A DNA stretch of 64,000 nucleotides, from assembly GCF_032918005.1 (NCBI RefSeq), contig NZ_CP136628.1, forward strand, positions 3,333,501 to 3,397,500, in the 5' to 3' direction. The translations under genes and the position numbers were made by a program. The notes beneath the pieces are model-generated. The model made no database searches. It worked only from the letters and a program-made list of their open reading frames with translations, and was not told the DNA's origin. Each line of letters opens with the position of its first letter. Positions within the stretch are counted from its first letter, which is position 1. Source of the stretch: Bradyrhizobium sp. NDS-1 (lineage in GTDB: Bacteria > Pseudomonadota > Alphaproteobacteria > Rhizobiales > Xanthobacteraceae). Of this stretch, positions 9,963-18,705 are shown in pieces.

Positions 9963-10967
9963 ATGAAGGCATTCGTTGTCGAGAAGTACCAGAAGAAAGG
10001 CGCTCTGCGCCTGGCAACGATGCCAGAACCGGAGGTGCGGGACGATGATATCCTGGTTCGGGTTCATGCAACGGCCGTAAACGTTCTGGACTCCAAGGTC
10101 AGGGATGGAGAATTCAAACTCATACTGCCGTATCGTCCGCCTTTCATTCTGGGCCACGATGTTGCCGGGACAGTCATCAGGGTCGGCCGCAATGTCAGGC
10201 GGTTCAAGGTCGGCGACGAGGTCTATGCACGGCCGCGCGATCATCGGGTCGGAACATTCGCCGAATTCATTGCGATCGATGAAGCGGATGTGGCGCTACG
10301 GCCTAAGAATATCAGCATGGAAGAGGCCGCCTCCATCCCGCTGGTGGGGCTGACCGCCTGGCAGGCGCTGGTCGAGGTGGGGCAGCTGAAACCGGGCCAG
10401 AAGGTCTTCATCCAGGCCGGCTCCGGCGGGGTGGGGACTTTCGCGATCCAGCTCGCCAAGCATCTCGGTGCGATCGTCGCGACGACGACGAGCGCGAAGA
10501 ATGCCGAGCTGGTCAAGAGTCTCGGTGCGGACCTCGTCATTGATTACAAGACCCAGGATTTCGAGAAGGTTCTGTCGGACTACGATCTGGTCCTGCACAG
10601 CCAGGACGCCGAGGCGCTTGGAAAATCCCTGCGCGTGCTCAAGCCGGGTGGCCTGCTCATTTCGATCACCGGGCCGCCCGACCCCGAATTCGCCAAGCGG
10701 CAGGGCATGAACCTGTTCCTGAGGCTGGTGATGCGCCTGCTGAGCCGTGGTGCGCGGAAGAAAGCCAGGAGCCTTGGTGTGCACTTCTCATTCCTGTTCA
10801 TGCGCGCGCAGGGGCAGCAGCTGAGCGAAATCACGTCCTTGATCGAATCCGGGGTGATCCGCCCGGTCGTGGACAAGGTTTTCCCGTTTGAAAAGACCGG
10901 TGATGCGCTGGCTTATGTCGAGACCGGGCGTGCGAAGGGCAAGGTCGCGATTGCGGTGAGGCAATAG
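9963..10967 (+). CDS. NADPH:quinone oxidoreductase-like, zinc-independent MDR protein
   Basis: 334 residues of the medium-chain dehydrogenase family. 'ILGHDVAGTV' is the GroES-like domain signature; 'IQAGSGGVGTFAIQLAKHLG' is the NAD(P)H-binding motif typical of quinone oxidoreductases. The zinc ligands of alcohol dehydrogenases are absent. The start is the ATG at 9963, with GGAGATGAG upstream; the frame is open further upstream but overlaps the hydrolase gene. It would reduce a quinone or an enone with NADPH. It lies between the hydrolase and an SDR gene on the same strand. Confidence 0.92.
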   Translation: MKAFVVEKYQKKGALRLATMPEPEVRDDDILVRVHATAVNVLDSKVRDGEFKLILPYRPPFILGHDVAGTVIRVGRNVRRFKVGDEVYARPRDHRVGTFAEFIAIDEADVALRPKNISMEEAASIPLVGLTAWQALVEVGQLKPGQKVFIQAGSGGVGTFAIQLAKHLGAIVATTTSAKNAELVKSLGADLVIDYKTQDFEKVLSDYDLVLHSQDAEALGKSLRVLKPGGLLISITGPPDPEFAKRQGMNLFLRLVMRLLSRGARKKARSLGVHFSFLFMRAQGQQLSEITSLIESGVIRPVVDKVFPFEKTGDALAYVETGRAKGKVAIAVRQ

Positions 10968-11018
10968 GCCCTGCCCACGTGGCGACGCCACGACTTAAAG
11001 CCAACTGGAGGAAGCAAC

Positions 11019-11798
11019 ATGACTCAGTCCACTCCGAACACCCAAACTTCCGCACCCGAGGTCGCACTCATTGTCGGCGGCGGCCCCGGCATCAGTTCGA
11101 GTTGCGCCAGGCTGTTCGCGGACAATGGGATGCGTGTCGCCGTCGCAGCCCGGAATCCGGAAAAAGCGGTTCTTCAGTCCCTCGAAAAGTCGCATGGCGT
11201 GCGTCGATACGCCTGCGATGCAAGCGAACCGGCAGCTGTGGCACGGCTGTTCGAGAATGTCGTTCACGAGATCGGGACGCCAAGGCTTGTCGTGCATAAC
11301 ATCGATGGCCGGGTTCCCGGCATCTTCCGCAAGAACGTGATCGAGGCCGATCCGGTCATGGCGCTCGAGACACTTCGAAACGCGGCGTTCTCAGCGTTCC
11401 TGGTGGGACAACAGGCCGCTCGGCTCATGCTCGGAAACGAGCCTGACGCCAATGGGGCGAGAGGAACGATCATCTTCACGAACGCCAGCGCGGCGCTCAA
11501 AGGCTTTCCGTCGAGTGGTCCGTTTGCAATGGCATGTCATGCCAAGTCCGGACTTGCGCAAAGCATGGCAAGGGAACTGATGCCGCAGGGAATCCACGTG
11601 GCAAATGTGCCGATCGACGCTGCGATCGGCTGGACCCAGGAGGACGGGACCCGCGCGCACCGGCTGGCGGGAACGACCGTCGACGACAACATGGCCGACC
11701 CCGCCCATATCGCGAAAACCTATCTGCAGCTGCACCGGCAGCATCGGTCGACCTGGGCCTTCGAAGTCGTGCTCCGGCCGTGGGTCGAGAAATGGTGA
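11019..11798 (+). CDS. Short-chain dehydrogenase/reductase, atypical active site
   Basis: 259 residues. 'IVGGGPGISSSCARLF' (about residues 18-33) is a divergent glycine-rich cofactor motif. The Ser region is 'FTNASAALKG'. At the YxxxK site the sequence is A172-C-H-A-K176, so the catalytic Tyr is missing, as in the SDR at 6675. The C-terminus (STWAFEVVLRPWVEKW) matches the two other SDRs of the cluster. TGGAGGAAG lies just upstream of the ATG. It is 51 bp after the quinone oxidoreductase gene and is the last gene before a 355-bp regulatory gap. Confidence 0.88.
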   Translation: MTQSTPNTQTSAPEVALIVGGGPGISSSCARLFADNGMRVAVAARNPEKAVLQSLEKSHGVRRYACDASEPAAVARLFENVVHEIGTPRLVVHNIDGRVPGIFRKNVIEADPVMALETLRNAAFSAFLVGQQAARLMLGNEPDANGARGTIIFTNASAALKGFPSSGPFAMACHAKSGLAQSMARELMPQGIHVANVPIDAAIGWTQEDGTRAHRLAGTTVDDNMADPAHIAKTYLQLHRQHRSTWAFEVVLRPWVEKW

Positions 11799-11968
11799 CT
11801 GGCGCCAACTTCGGTGCGAAGTTCAGGTAGGGCCTGATCGCGCTTTCCCGCTGCCAGCTTCAAACAGTCGTCGCGCGATAGCTCATGTCGCAGCGGTATG
11901 GCGCCACGCCGCGCTTCCTCGAGCCAGCCTTGTCTTGCTGGTTCTACGAACGCTTGCGCCGAGGCACC

Positions 11969-11987
11969 AAATTCTAAATCAGAATTT
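11969..11987. promoter_or_regulatory. Inverted repeat upstream of acyl-CoA synthetase gene
   Basis: AAATTCT-AAATC-AGAATTT: two perfect 7-bp arms in the AT-rich gap between the SDR gene and the acyl-CoA synthetase gene, about 70 bp upstream of a second palindrome. It may be an auxiliary operator for the same regulator, since both centre on a TTCT/AGAA core; this is inference. Confidence 0.45.
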
Positions 11988-12039
11988 CATGCCTGTAGCA
12001 GAATTTCGCCTGTTATAGCTCATTCGGCGTCCGCTCGGC

Positions 12040-12068
12040 TTGACAGTTCTATTTTAGAACGATTTACT
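12040..12068 (+). promoter_or_regulatory. Promoter with palindrome between -35 and -10
   Basis: TTGACA at 12040-12045 is a perfect -35 box; 17 bp later TTTACT at 12063-12068 is a weaker -10. The spacer is filled by GTTCTA-TTT-TAGAAC (12046-12060), a perfect 15-bp palindrome. This placement is classic for a repressor operator. The acyl-CoA synthetase start is 85 bp downstream, and the operon probably runs on to 17061. The regulator is not known; the TetR protein at 3708 is one candidate. Confidence 0.6.
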
Positions 12069-12153
12069 CCACCGGCCAACAGAAGAATGCGGACCGCCTC
12101 GGTTGAAGGGGGCCGCGCAACGCTGCCGAAAACAAGGCACGAGGGAGGATGGC

Positions 12154-13746
12154 ATGAGGAGCGTGGACGATCTCACCGCAGCCGAACTGCTGGACGGCCT
12201 GCCGTCCCGAGTGCACGAGGTCTACGCGCCGTTTGTGCGGGATATTCCGGATCATCCGGCCTTCGTGGAAGGCGGGCGGTCCTGGAGCTACCGGCAGTTC
12301 TCGGACGCAGTCGACGCTGCAGCAAAGGACCTCGCTGGTTTGGGCATCAGGCCCGGTGATCGCGTGATGATCGCCAGCGAGAACAGCGTGGCCCTGGGAG
12401 CGATGCTGTTCGCGGCGAGCAAGCTCGATGCCTGGGGTATTCCGGTCAATCCCCGTCTTTCGCCCCGAGAGATCGACCTGATCGGAACGCACAGCGGCGC
12501 CAGACGCGTGCTATTCAACGCGGCGCTGTCGAAGGAAGCCGCCGATCACGCCAGCCGCGTCGGCGCAAAAATCGATGCGGTCGGGCCGTTTGGTGGAATC
12601 GGTATCGGTCCGCTCAATGCGGATGCGCAAGCGGAGCCCGTCGAGAAGGATGGCGCGCGCCAGGTCGCGGGCCTTCTGTACACGTCGGGCACGACGGGTG
12701 CACCGAAGGGCGTCATGCTGAGCCACCGCAACCTCCTCTTCACCGCGAGGACGTCGGGAATCCTCCGCCAGAACACTCCGGACGACCGCATCTATGGCGT
12801 GCTGCCGATGTCGCACATCGTCGGATACGCGATCCTGCTGATCTCGACCCTGATGCACGGCAGCACGCTGCATGTCGTGGCCAAGGCCGATCCCGCTGCG
12901 CTGGCTCGTGCCATCGCCGAGGAGGGGATCACGAGCCTGTTCGGTGTTCCCGCGACATATCAGCGAATGCTCGAACACAAGGCGGTCAAGGGCATCCAGC
13001 GGCTCGAACGGGGCAGGCTGCGGATCATGGCCGTCGCCGGCGCTCCGCTCGATCTCGATCTGAAGAAGCGACTCGAGGACGAGTTTGGAATCCCGCTGCT
13101 GAACAACTACGGCATAACGGAATGCTCGCCGGGTCTCTCGGGCGTCCGTTCGGAACAGCCTGTTTCGGATGAGTCGGTCGGACCGTTTCTTCCCGGCATC
13201 GAGCACCGGATCGTGGACGGGCAAGGAAAGAGGGTGGCGACCGGCGAAGTGGGCGAACTGCACGTTCGAGGTCCGAACATCATGCTCGGTTACTATCGCG
13301 CGCCCGACCTGACGGCGGCGGCGATCGATGACCTGGGATGGTTCAACACAGGGGATCTCGCCCGCGTCAACGACAAGGGGCATCTCTACATCGCCGGCCG
13401 CACCAAGGAGTTGATCATCCGCTCCGGCTTCAACGTCTATCCCGCCGAGGTCGAGGCGGTCCTGAACGCGCACGAGCAGGTCGTTCAGTCGGCCGTCGTC
13501 GGACGGAAGGCCGATGGCAACGAGGAGGTCGTCGCGTTCGTGCAGCTTCTTCCCGGTGCCAGCATCAGTGCTGAAGACCTCAAGACGTACACGGCTCAAT
13601 TGCTCACGTCCTACAAGCGTCCGACCGAATTGATCGTGCTCGACGCTCTGCCCTCGGCCTCCACCGGCAAGATCCTGAAGCACAAGTTACGGGAGATGGC
13701 GGACGCGCGCGTGAGCCCAGGGAGGTCCAACGCGGCCGCGGGCTGA
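12154..13746 (+). CDS. AMP-dependent acyl-CoA synthetase / ligase
   Basis: 530 residues of the ANL adenylating family. The phosphate-binding loop is 'LLYTSGTTGAPKGVMLSH' (about residues 172-189); 'NNYGITECSPG' is the A5 motif; 'WFNTGDLARVNDKGHLYI' and 'GRTKELIIRSGFNVYPAEVE' are the A7-A8 hinge; 'PSASTGKILKHKLRE' holds the catalytic Lys. It activates a carboxylic acid to its CoA thioester through an acyl-adenylate. The ATG at 12154 has GAGGGAGGATG upstream. It is the first gene behind the promoter at 12040 and feeds the crotonases and thiolase of the cluster. The acid is unknown. Confidence 0.93.
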   Translation: MRSVDDLTAAELLDGLPSRVHEVYAPFVRDIPDHPAFVEGGRSWSYRQFSDAVDAAAKDLAGLGIRPGDRVMIASENSVALGAMLFAASKLDAWGIPVNPRLSPREIDLIGTHSGARRVLFNAALSKEAADHASRVGAKIDAVGPFGGIGIGPLNADAQAEPVEKDGARQVAGLLYTSGTTGAPKGVMLSHRNLLFTARTSGILRQNTPDDRIYGVLPMSHIVGYAILLISTLMHGSTLHVVAKADPAALARAIAEEGITSLFGVPATYQRMLEHKAVKGIQRLERGRLRIMAVAGAPLDLDLKKRLEDEFGIPLLNNYGITECSPGLSGVRSEQPVSDESVGPFLPGIEHRIVDGQGKRVATGEVGELHVRGPNIMLGYYRAPDLTAAAIDDLGWFNTGDLARVNDKGHLYIAGRTKELIIRSGFNVYPAEVEAVLNAHEQVVQSAVVGRKADGNEEVVAFVQLLPGASISAEDLKTYTAQLLTSYKRPTELIVLDALPSASTGKILKHKLREMADARVSPGRSNAAAG

Positions 13747-13816
13747 GGGGCGCCCGGAATCGAATTCCGCCAAGCAAGAATGTGAGCGACGGATCTGTCG
13801 CCGAAGGGAGCTGACA

Positions 13817-15010
13817 ATGTTGAGAAATATCATGATTGGTGCCGCGCTCGCGGCATCGGTAGCCGGCGCGCATGCGCAGACGCCGGGCGTCACCGAATCC
13901 GAGGTGAAGATTGGGGCGACTTTCCCGTTCAGCGGGCCCGCTTCGCCGCTGAGCAACACCGGCAAGGGCATGATCGCCTACGTCAATTCGATCAACGATC
14001 GTGGCGGCATCAACGGACGGAAGATCAACCTCGTCACCTACGACGATGCCTACAGTCCTCCCAAGACGGTGGAGCAGACCAGGAAACTTGTCGAAAGCGA
14101 CGAGGTGGCGTTCCTGTTCGGTCCGCTGGGTACGCCCGGCATCGCCGCCACCATCAAATACGTCAACGCGAAGAAGGTGCCGCATCTGTTTGTCGTGAGC
14201 GGAGTCACCAAATTCACGAACTTCGCTGAATTCCCCATGACCACGACGGGATTGCCGAGCTACGACACCGAGGGACGAATCTACGCGAAATACATCACCC
14301 AGACCCGGCCGGACGCGAAGATTGCCATCCTGTATCAGAACGACGATCTGGGTAAGGACTTCGTCAATGCATTCAAAGGCTATTTGAAGGACGATTTCGA
14401 CAAGAAGGTCGTCGCCTCGTCCTACGAAGTGACCGAGCCGACCATTGATTCCCACGTCGTTTCGCTGAAATCGTCCGGCGCAGAGGCCTTCTTGGTGGCC
14501 GGCACGCCCAAATTCGCAGCGCAGGCCATCAAGAAAGCCGATGAGATCGCTTGGAAGCCGCTGTTCCTGATCAATTTCGTTTCGAGTTCGGTGTCGTCGA
14601 CCATCGTCCCGGCGGGCCCGGAAAAGGCGGTGGGCATCGTCGCTGCGACCATCACCAAGGATCCGAATGACAAGAAATGGGCCGACGATCCCGGCATCAA
14701 ATGGTACCGCGAGTTCTTTGCCAAATACCTCCCAGGCGCGGATATCGGAGACAACAATTATCTGTTCGGCACCCAGCAGGGGCAGCTCCTTGAGCAAGTG
14801 CTCAAGCAATGCGGCAACGATCTCTCGCGCGAGAACATCGTCAAGCAATCGAGGAACATACGCGGGCTGTCCCTTCCCACTGTCATACCGGGTGTCGTCA
14901 TCAATACGGGCCCGGAAAGCAGCATGGCCTACACGCAGCTGCAACTGCAGCGCTGGAATGGGACCACGTGGGACCAATTTGGTAGCGTACTCAGCGCCGA
15001 CGGAAAGTGA
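13817..15010 (+). CDS. ABC transporter substrate-binding protein, branched-chain amino acid type
   Basis: 397 residues. The N-terminus is a clear Sec signal peptide ending near 'VAGAHAQ'. The mature part starts 'TPGVTESEVKIGATFPFSG', the typical opening of LivJ-like periplasmic binding proteins (type I fold), and continues with two Rossmann-like lobes. In related bacteria such proteins take up aromatic acids and short acids as well as amino acids. GAAGGGAGCTG precedes the ATG. No permease or ATPase genes are nearby, so it must use a transporter encoded elsewhere. It probably captures the substrate of the adjacent acyl-CoA synthetase (inference). Confidence 0.93.
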   Translation: MLRNIMIGAALAASVAGAHAQTPGVTESEVKIGATFPFSGPASPLSNTGKGMIAYVNSINDRGGINGRKINLVTYDDAYSPPKTVEQTRKLVESDEVAFLFGPLGTPGIAATIKYVNAKKVPHLFVVSGVTKFTNFAEFPMTTTGLPSYDTEGRIYAKYITQTRPDAKIAILYQNDDLGKDFVNAFKGYLKDDFDKKVVASSYEVTEPTIDSHVVSLKSSGAEAFLVAGTPKFAAQAIKKADEIAWKPLFLINFVSSSVSSTIVPAGPEKAVGIVAATITKDPNDKKWADDPGIKWYREFFAKYLPGADIGDNNYLFGTQQGQLLEQVLKQCGNDLSRENIVKQSRNIRGLSLPTVIPGVVINTGPESSMAYTQLQLQRWNGTTWDQFGSVLSADGK

Positions 15011-15081
15011 GTTGCGCCTCCTGAACATGCCGCGCGGGTGATTTGAGCCAGCAACACGACCAACTTACTCATGGAGCACGG

Positions 15082-16182
15082 ATGTCCATTGACGTTCTTT
15101 TCCGGCCTTTCAAGCTGAAAGGGCTGAGCCTGCCAAACCGGGTCGTGATGGCGCCGATGACGCGATCATTCTCTCCGGGCGGCATTCCGACCGAAGACGT
15201 CGCGCAATATTACCGCCGCCGTGCCGAAGGAGCGGTTGGGTTCATCATCTCGGAGGGGACGGGCGTGGACCGTCCGGCATCCCTGAACGATCCGAATGTT
15301 CCCCGCTTTCACGGCGAAAAGGAGCTGGCCGGGTGGCGCCGCGTGGTGGACGAGGTGCATGCCGCGGCCGGCCTGATGGCACCGCAGCTTTGGCATGTCG
15401 GAGCCGTTCGCACCCGCGCCAAGGATTGGTCTCCTCCGGGGACTTATGACAGCCCGTCGGGTCTGTCGCGACCGGAGAAGAAGTTCGGCGAGCCGATGAG
15501 CGAAGAGGACGTCGCTGATGCCATTCGCGCATTCGCCGACGCGGCACTTGCCGCGAAGCGCCTGGGCTTCGACGCCGTCGAGCTGCACGGTGCGCACGGC
15601 TATCTGATCGATCAGTTCTTCTGGGACGGGACCAATCGCCGCGAGGACGCCTATGGCGGCAAGGACCTGCCGGGCCGGGCCCGGTTTGCCGCTGACATCG
15701 TTCACGCGGTGCGCAAGTCGGTCGGACCGGACTTTCCGATCTTGCTCCGCATCAGCCAGTGGAAGCAGCAGGACTATGAAGTGAAGCTGGCCGAGACGCC
15801 TCGCGCGTTGGAAGCCTGGCTCAAACCTCTGGTCGACGCCGGCGTAGACGTTCTGCATTGCTCGCAGCGGCGGTTCTGGGAGCCGGAGTTTGACGGCTCC
15901 GATCTGAATTTCGCCGGTTGGGCGAAGAAGGTGACGGGGGTGCCGACGATCTCGGTCGGGTCGGTCGGCTTGACCGGCGAGTTCATCGCCGCATACGGCG
16001 GGGAGAGCTCCCGTCCGGCGTCCCTCGACGAGCTGATCCGCCGCCTCGATCGCGAGGAATTCGATCTTGTCGCGGTGGGGCGCGCGCTGCTTCAGGATCC
16101 GCAATGGCTCCTGAAGATACGCGAGGGCCGGACGGAAGAACTGATGGCCTTCGAACGGACGGCGTTCGCTGCGCTGAGCTAG
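15082..16182 (+). CDS. NADH:flavin oxidoreductase, Old Yellow Enzyme family
   Basis: 366 residues forming an FMN-binding TIM barrel. 'NRVVMAPMTRSFSPGG' near the N-terminus is the family's FMN-binding signature, and 'ELHGAHGYLIDQFFWDGTN' (about residues 168-186) is the conserved HGAHGYL segment with the substrate-binding His pair region. It reduces activated C=C bonds of enones or enoates using NAD(P)H. The start at 15082 has GGAGCACGG upstream; an in-frame TTG at 15043 is less likely. It sits between the binding protein and a crotonase in the acyl-CoA synthetase operon. Confidence 0.92.
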   Translation: MSIDVLFRPFKLKGLSLPNRVVMAPMTRSFSPGGIPTEDVAQYYRRRAEGAVGFIISEGTGVDRPASLNDPNVPRFHGEKELAGWRRVVDEVHAAAGLMAPQLWHVGAVRTRAKDWSPPGTYDSPSGLSRPEKKFGEPMSEEDVADAIRAFADAALAAKRLGFDAVELHGAHGYLIDQFFWDGTNRREDAYGGKDLPGRARFAADIVHAVRKSVGPDFPILLRISQWKQQDYEVKLAETPRALEAWLKPLVDAGVDVLHCSQRRFWEPEFDGSDLNFAGWAKKVTGVPTISVGSVGLTGEFIAAYGGESSRPASLDELIRRLDREEFDLVAVGRALLQDPQWLLKIREGRTEELMAFERTAFAALS

Positions 16183-16269
16183 GCGGAGCAATGAAGGATC
16201 GGACGCGGGGTGCTACCGGGCGCAGCCTGCGGGCGTGCAGTCGCCTGGAAGAAAACTTGGAGACGAGCA

Positions 16270-17061
16270 ATGAGCGACACCAAAGCCAAAGTCGGTCAGA
16301 TTCGCACCGAGGTGCACGGGCATGTGTTCAAGATCATCATCGACAACGTCGCAAAGAAGAACTCCTTCAGTCCGCAGATGATGGCGCAACTGTCGGATGC
16401 GATGACGCTTCTCGACCGCACCGACGACTATTGGGTCGGGGTCCTCTGCGCCGAGGGCCCGGATTTCACGGCCGGGCTGGATATGCCGAAGTTCTTCGGA
16501 CCCAAGGCCGAGAATACCGAGCTCAAGCCCGGCAACATCGATGCCTTCGCGTTGAAGGGCCGGTGTCGCAAGCCGGTCGTGACGGCCGTGCAGGGGATCT
16601 GCTTTACGATCGGGATCGAAATGATGCTCGCTGGCGACATCGTCGTGGCGGCTGACGACGCTCGATTCTGTCAGATGGAATCCAAGCGTGGGATCGCGCC
16701 CCTTGGTGGTGCCCATTTCAGATATCTGACGCGGGCAGGATGGGGAGATGCGATGTATCACCTGTTCCTGTGCGACGAGTTCAATGCCGCGCGGGCTCAC
16801 AAGATCGGGTTTGTTCAGGAAGTCGTCGCTCCCGGCCAGCAGATTGCGCGCGCGATGGAGATTGCGAACTTGATCGCCAGGAACGCGCCGATCGGCATTC
16901 AGGTAACCAAGGAAGCCGCGTTGAAATACATCGAGGCCGGCGAGAGAGCTGCGATCGACTACATTCCCAGCATCAAGGATCGCGTCTTCAGCAGCGAAGA
17001 CATGAAGGAAGGCATCCAGTCCTTCGTGGAACGTCGCTCGGCCGTGTTCCGCGGGAAATAG
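16270..17061 (+). CDS. Enoyl-CoA hydratase/isomerase (crotonase) family protein
   Basis: 263 residues. 'FTAGLDMPKFFG' and 'VQGICFTIGIEMMLAGDIVV' are the two oxyanion-hole segments of crotonases; 'CQMESKRGIAPLGGA' carries a conserved Glu in the catalytic region. The C-terminal helix 'SSEDMKEGIQSFVERRSAVF' is family-typical. The ATG at 16270 has TTGGAGACGAG upstream. It is the last gene of the operon that starts at 12154, and a tRNA-Thr gene on the other strand follows. It differs clearly from the crotonase at 7467, so the two probably act on different intermediates. Confidence 0.92.
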   Translation: MSDTKAKVGQIRTEVHGHVFKIIIDNVAKKNSFSPQMMAQLSDAMTLLDRTDDYWVGVLCAEGPDFTAGLDMPKFFGPKAENTELKPGNIDAFALKGRCRKPVVTAVQGICFTIGIEMMLAGDIVVAADDARFCQMESKRGIAPLGGAHFRYLTRAGWGDAMYHLFLCDEFNAARAHKIGFVQEVVAPGQQIARAMEIANLIARNAPIGIQVTKEAALKYIEAGERAAIDYIPSIKDRVFSSEDMKEGIQSFVERRSAVFRGK

Positions 17062-17138
17062 ATCCGCGAAGCGCCCAGGGCAGCAGGTCGCCGAGAAATC
17101 TTCCGGAGCTCCATTTCAACAGCGAGCTAGGGAAGCAC

Positions 17139-17213
17139 TGGTGCCGGCTGAGGGGATTGAACCCCCGACCTTCGGTTTACAAAACCGCTGCTCTACCGCT
17201 GAGCTAAGCCGGC
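17139..17213 (-). tRNA. tRNA-Thr (anticodon TGT)
   Basis: On the minus strand the cloverleaf is complete: acceptor GCCGGCT pairs with AGCCGGC, the D arm is GCTC...GAGC, the anticodon loop is TTTGTAA, and the T arm is GGGGG-TTCAATC-CCCTC. The anticodon TGT reads ACA and related Thr codons. The CCA end is encoded (17139-17141). No integrated element is seen next to it. Confidence 0.95.
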
Positions 17214-17330
17214 GACGCTGACGAAGCGGGCAGGGCCCGGCCGGTTGCCGGGGCTGTCCGCCCGTGCGCGCCGCAATACCAGACTTGATTGGAAAGTGCC
17301 AGAACCCGCACGTCCCGCCACAAGACGTGA

Positions 17331-17357
17331 ATCAGGCGGCCCCGGGGGCCGCCTGAT
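17331..17357 (-). terminator. Strong GC hairpin after the secreted-protein gene
   Basis: Thirteen perfectly paired bases on each side of a single central base (arms ATCAGGCGGCCCC and its complement). It lies 24 bp past the stop of the minus-strand gene at 17382 and before the tRNA-Thr gene. There is no T run, so it may end transcription weakly or protect the mRNA 3' end. Confidence 0.55.
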
Positions 17358-17381
17358 GCGTCACGTTCGATGTGGGGCCGC

Positions 17382-17900
17382 TTACTGGCAGATGTGCCGG
17401 CGGCCGTCTGAGCCCTTGAACCAGGTGCCGGGCGTACAGACGAACCCATTGCGCTCGGCGTAGCTGCGGGTGTCCCAGCTGCGATTGTCCCAACCGCGGT
17501 TGTCCCAAGAGTTATTCCAGGAGTTATTCCAGCCGTTGTCGTAGGCGTAGGAATTATCGTAGGCGTACGAGTTGTCCCAGGCCCGGAACGGCGCGGAGGC
17601 GATTGCGCCGGCGGTGCCGATCGCGGCGCCGGCTACGCCAGCCGCGACGTCGGTGGGCCAGAAGCCGGTGCGGCTCCTGTTCCAGTCGTTATTCCAGTCG
17701 CCATTGGTCTGGCGGTAGGTCGCGCGCCGCTGGCGAGTGCCGCTATCGGTGTACGGATTTCCTGGGCCGAAGTTCTGGCAGTTGGCGTTGGGGAATTGCG
17801 CCGAGCAGCGGCCGGAATTGGTGACGACCGTCTGCGCCGTGGCAGAGCCAGCCAGCATGGTCGCCGCAATCGCCGTGGCCCCGAGAAGCTTGATGTTCAT
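17382..17900 (-). CDS. Secreted Asn/Trp-rich repeat protein, hypothetical
   Basis: 172 residues. A signal peptide of about 22 residues ends at 'AGSATAQ'. The mature protein has a Cys pair ('SGRCSAQFPNANCQNFG'), a short hydrophobic Ala/Gly-rich segment around residues 85-105, then imperfect repeats of the types 'YAYDN' and 'WNNSWDNRG', and ends with 'CTPGTWFKGSDGRRHICQ', giving a second Cys pair. It is probably exported to the periplasm or outer surface. I do not recognise a functional family. Repeats are visible at DNA level as well (GTAGGCGTA units near 17541-17570), so repeat number may vary between strains. Confidence 0.75.
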   Translation of the reverse strand: MNIKLLGATAIAATMLAGSATAQTVVTNSGRCSAQFPNANCQNFGPGNPYTDSGTRQRRATYRQTNGDWNNDWNRSRTGFWPTDVAAGVAGAAIGTAGAIASAPFRAWDNSYAYDNSYAYDNGWNNSWNNSWDNRGWDNRSWDTRSYAERNGFVCTPGTWFKGSDGRRHICQ

Positions 17901-18184
17901 GGTTGTTGGCTCCCATTTTGTTGACGGGGGCTAAATGCCGAAGGCGTCGGACGTTCCGGTGAAACCGGTGGATTTCGTCATCCAATGGTCAAACGGATGT
18001 GAGCGCGCGGCGCGAGTTCCGTACGGCGGCGCGACGCGCCGTTAACGCTTTGCTAGCCCGCTTTGCGGCATTTGAGCGGCGCGCAATCCTTACACATTAG
18101 GCTTACCGGAAGTTGGTGAGCGGCCCTTAACCCTCTGTGCGCGGTGATCGGTTAGGTTGCCGCCGGATAACCGGGGTCTCCTTC

Positions 18185-18661
18185 ATGCGTGCTGTGGCGC
18201 TCGCCGCCTTTGTGATCGGATTGCCTGCGACGGCCTTTGCCGGCGGCTTCGACGTCGTCGTTCCCGGCCGTCCCGGCGTCCCCATCATCATCAACAATAT
18301 CGACGCGTCCTATACGGTGGTCGAGGGTGTCTGGGGCTTGGGCAAGAACCAGCAGGTGCAGCCCACGATCTATGGCGGCCGCTATATCGCCGAGCGGCAG
18401 CCCGCAGACGTCGGTCATTATTATCCGACGCTCGGCCTGCGGCCCGGCTATGGGCGGCTCGAGGTCGAGCCGCCCGCGAACCGCAAATTGCCCAGGCCCG
18501 CCGAGAGCTATCACCAGAGCTGGGGCGCGCAATCGGCGCCGCTGCCGCCGCAGATGGATGTGCCGGTCAATCCGCCGCCGGTGATTTTCGCCCCTGAGAT
18601 CAACGATCGTCCGCGGCCGCCGCGGCCGCGCACCGAAATACCCGGCAGGCCGCCGGGTTAA
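18185..18661 (+). CDS. Secreted proline-rich hypothetical protein
   Basis: 158 residues from the ATG at 18185, chosen because a typical signal peptide starts there ('MRAVALAAFVIGLPATAFA'). The mature part begins 'GGFDVVVPGRPGVPIIINN' and the C-terminal third is rich in Pro and Arg. There are no Cys residues. It is probably periplasmic or surface-associated. The next gene, also secreted, follows after 44 bp on the same strand, so they may be co-transcribed. No function can be assigned. Confidence 0.75.
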   Translation: MRAVALAAFVIGLPATAFAGGFDVVVPGRPGVPIIINNIDASYTVVEGVWGLGKNQQVQPTIYGGRYIAERQPADVGHYYPTLGLRPGYGRLEVEPPANRKLPRPAESYHQSWGAQSAPLPPQMDVPVNPPPVIFAPEINDRPRPPRPRTEIPGRPPG

Positions 18662-18705
18662 GAAACGTCAAAATCCAACAAACGGAAATCAAACAGGAGA
18701 GAGTA

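Noticed and set aside
13604..15028. Long minus-strand open frame
   Set aside because: Antisense to the binding-protein gene, which has a signal peptide and good family match; the antisense frame has neither.
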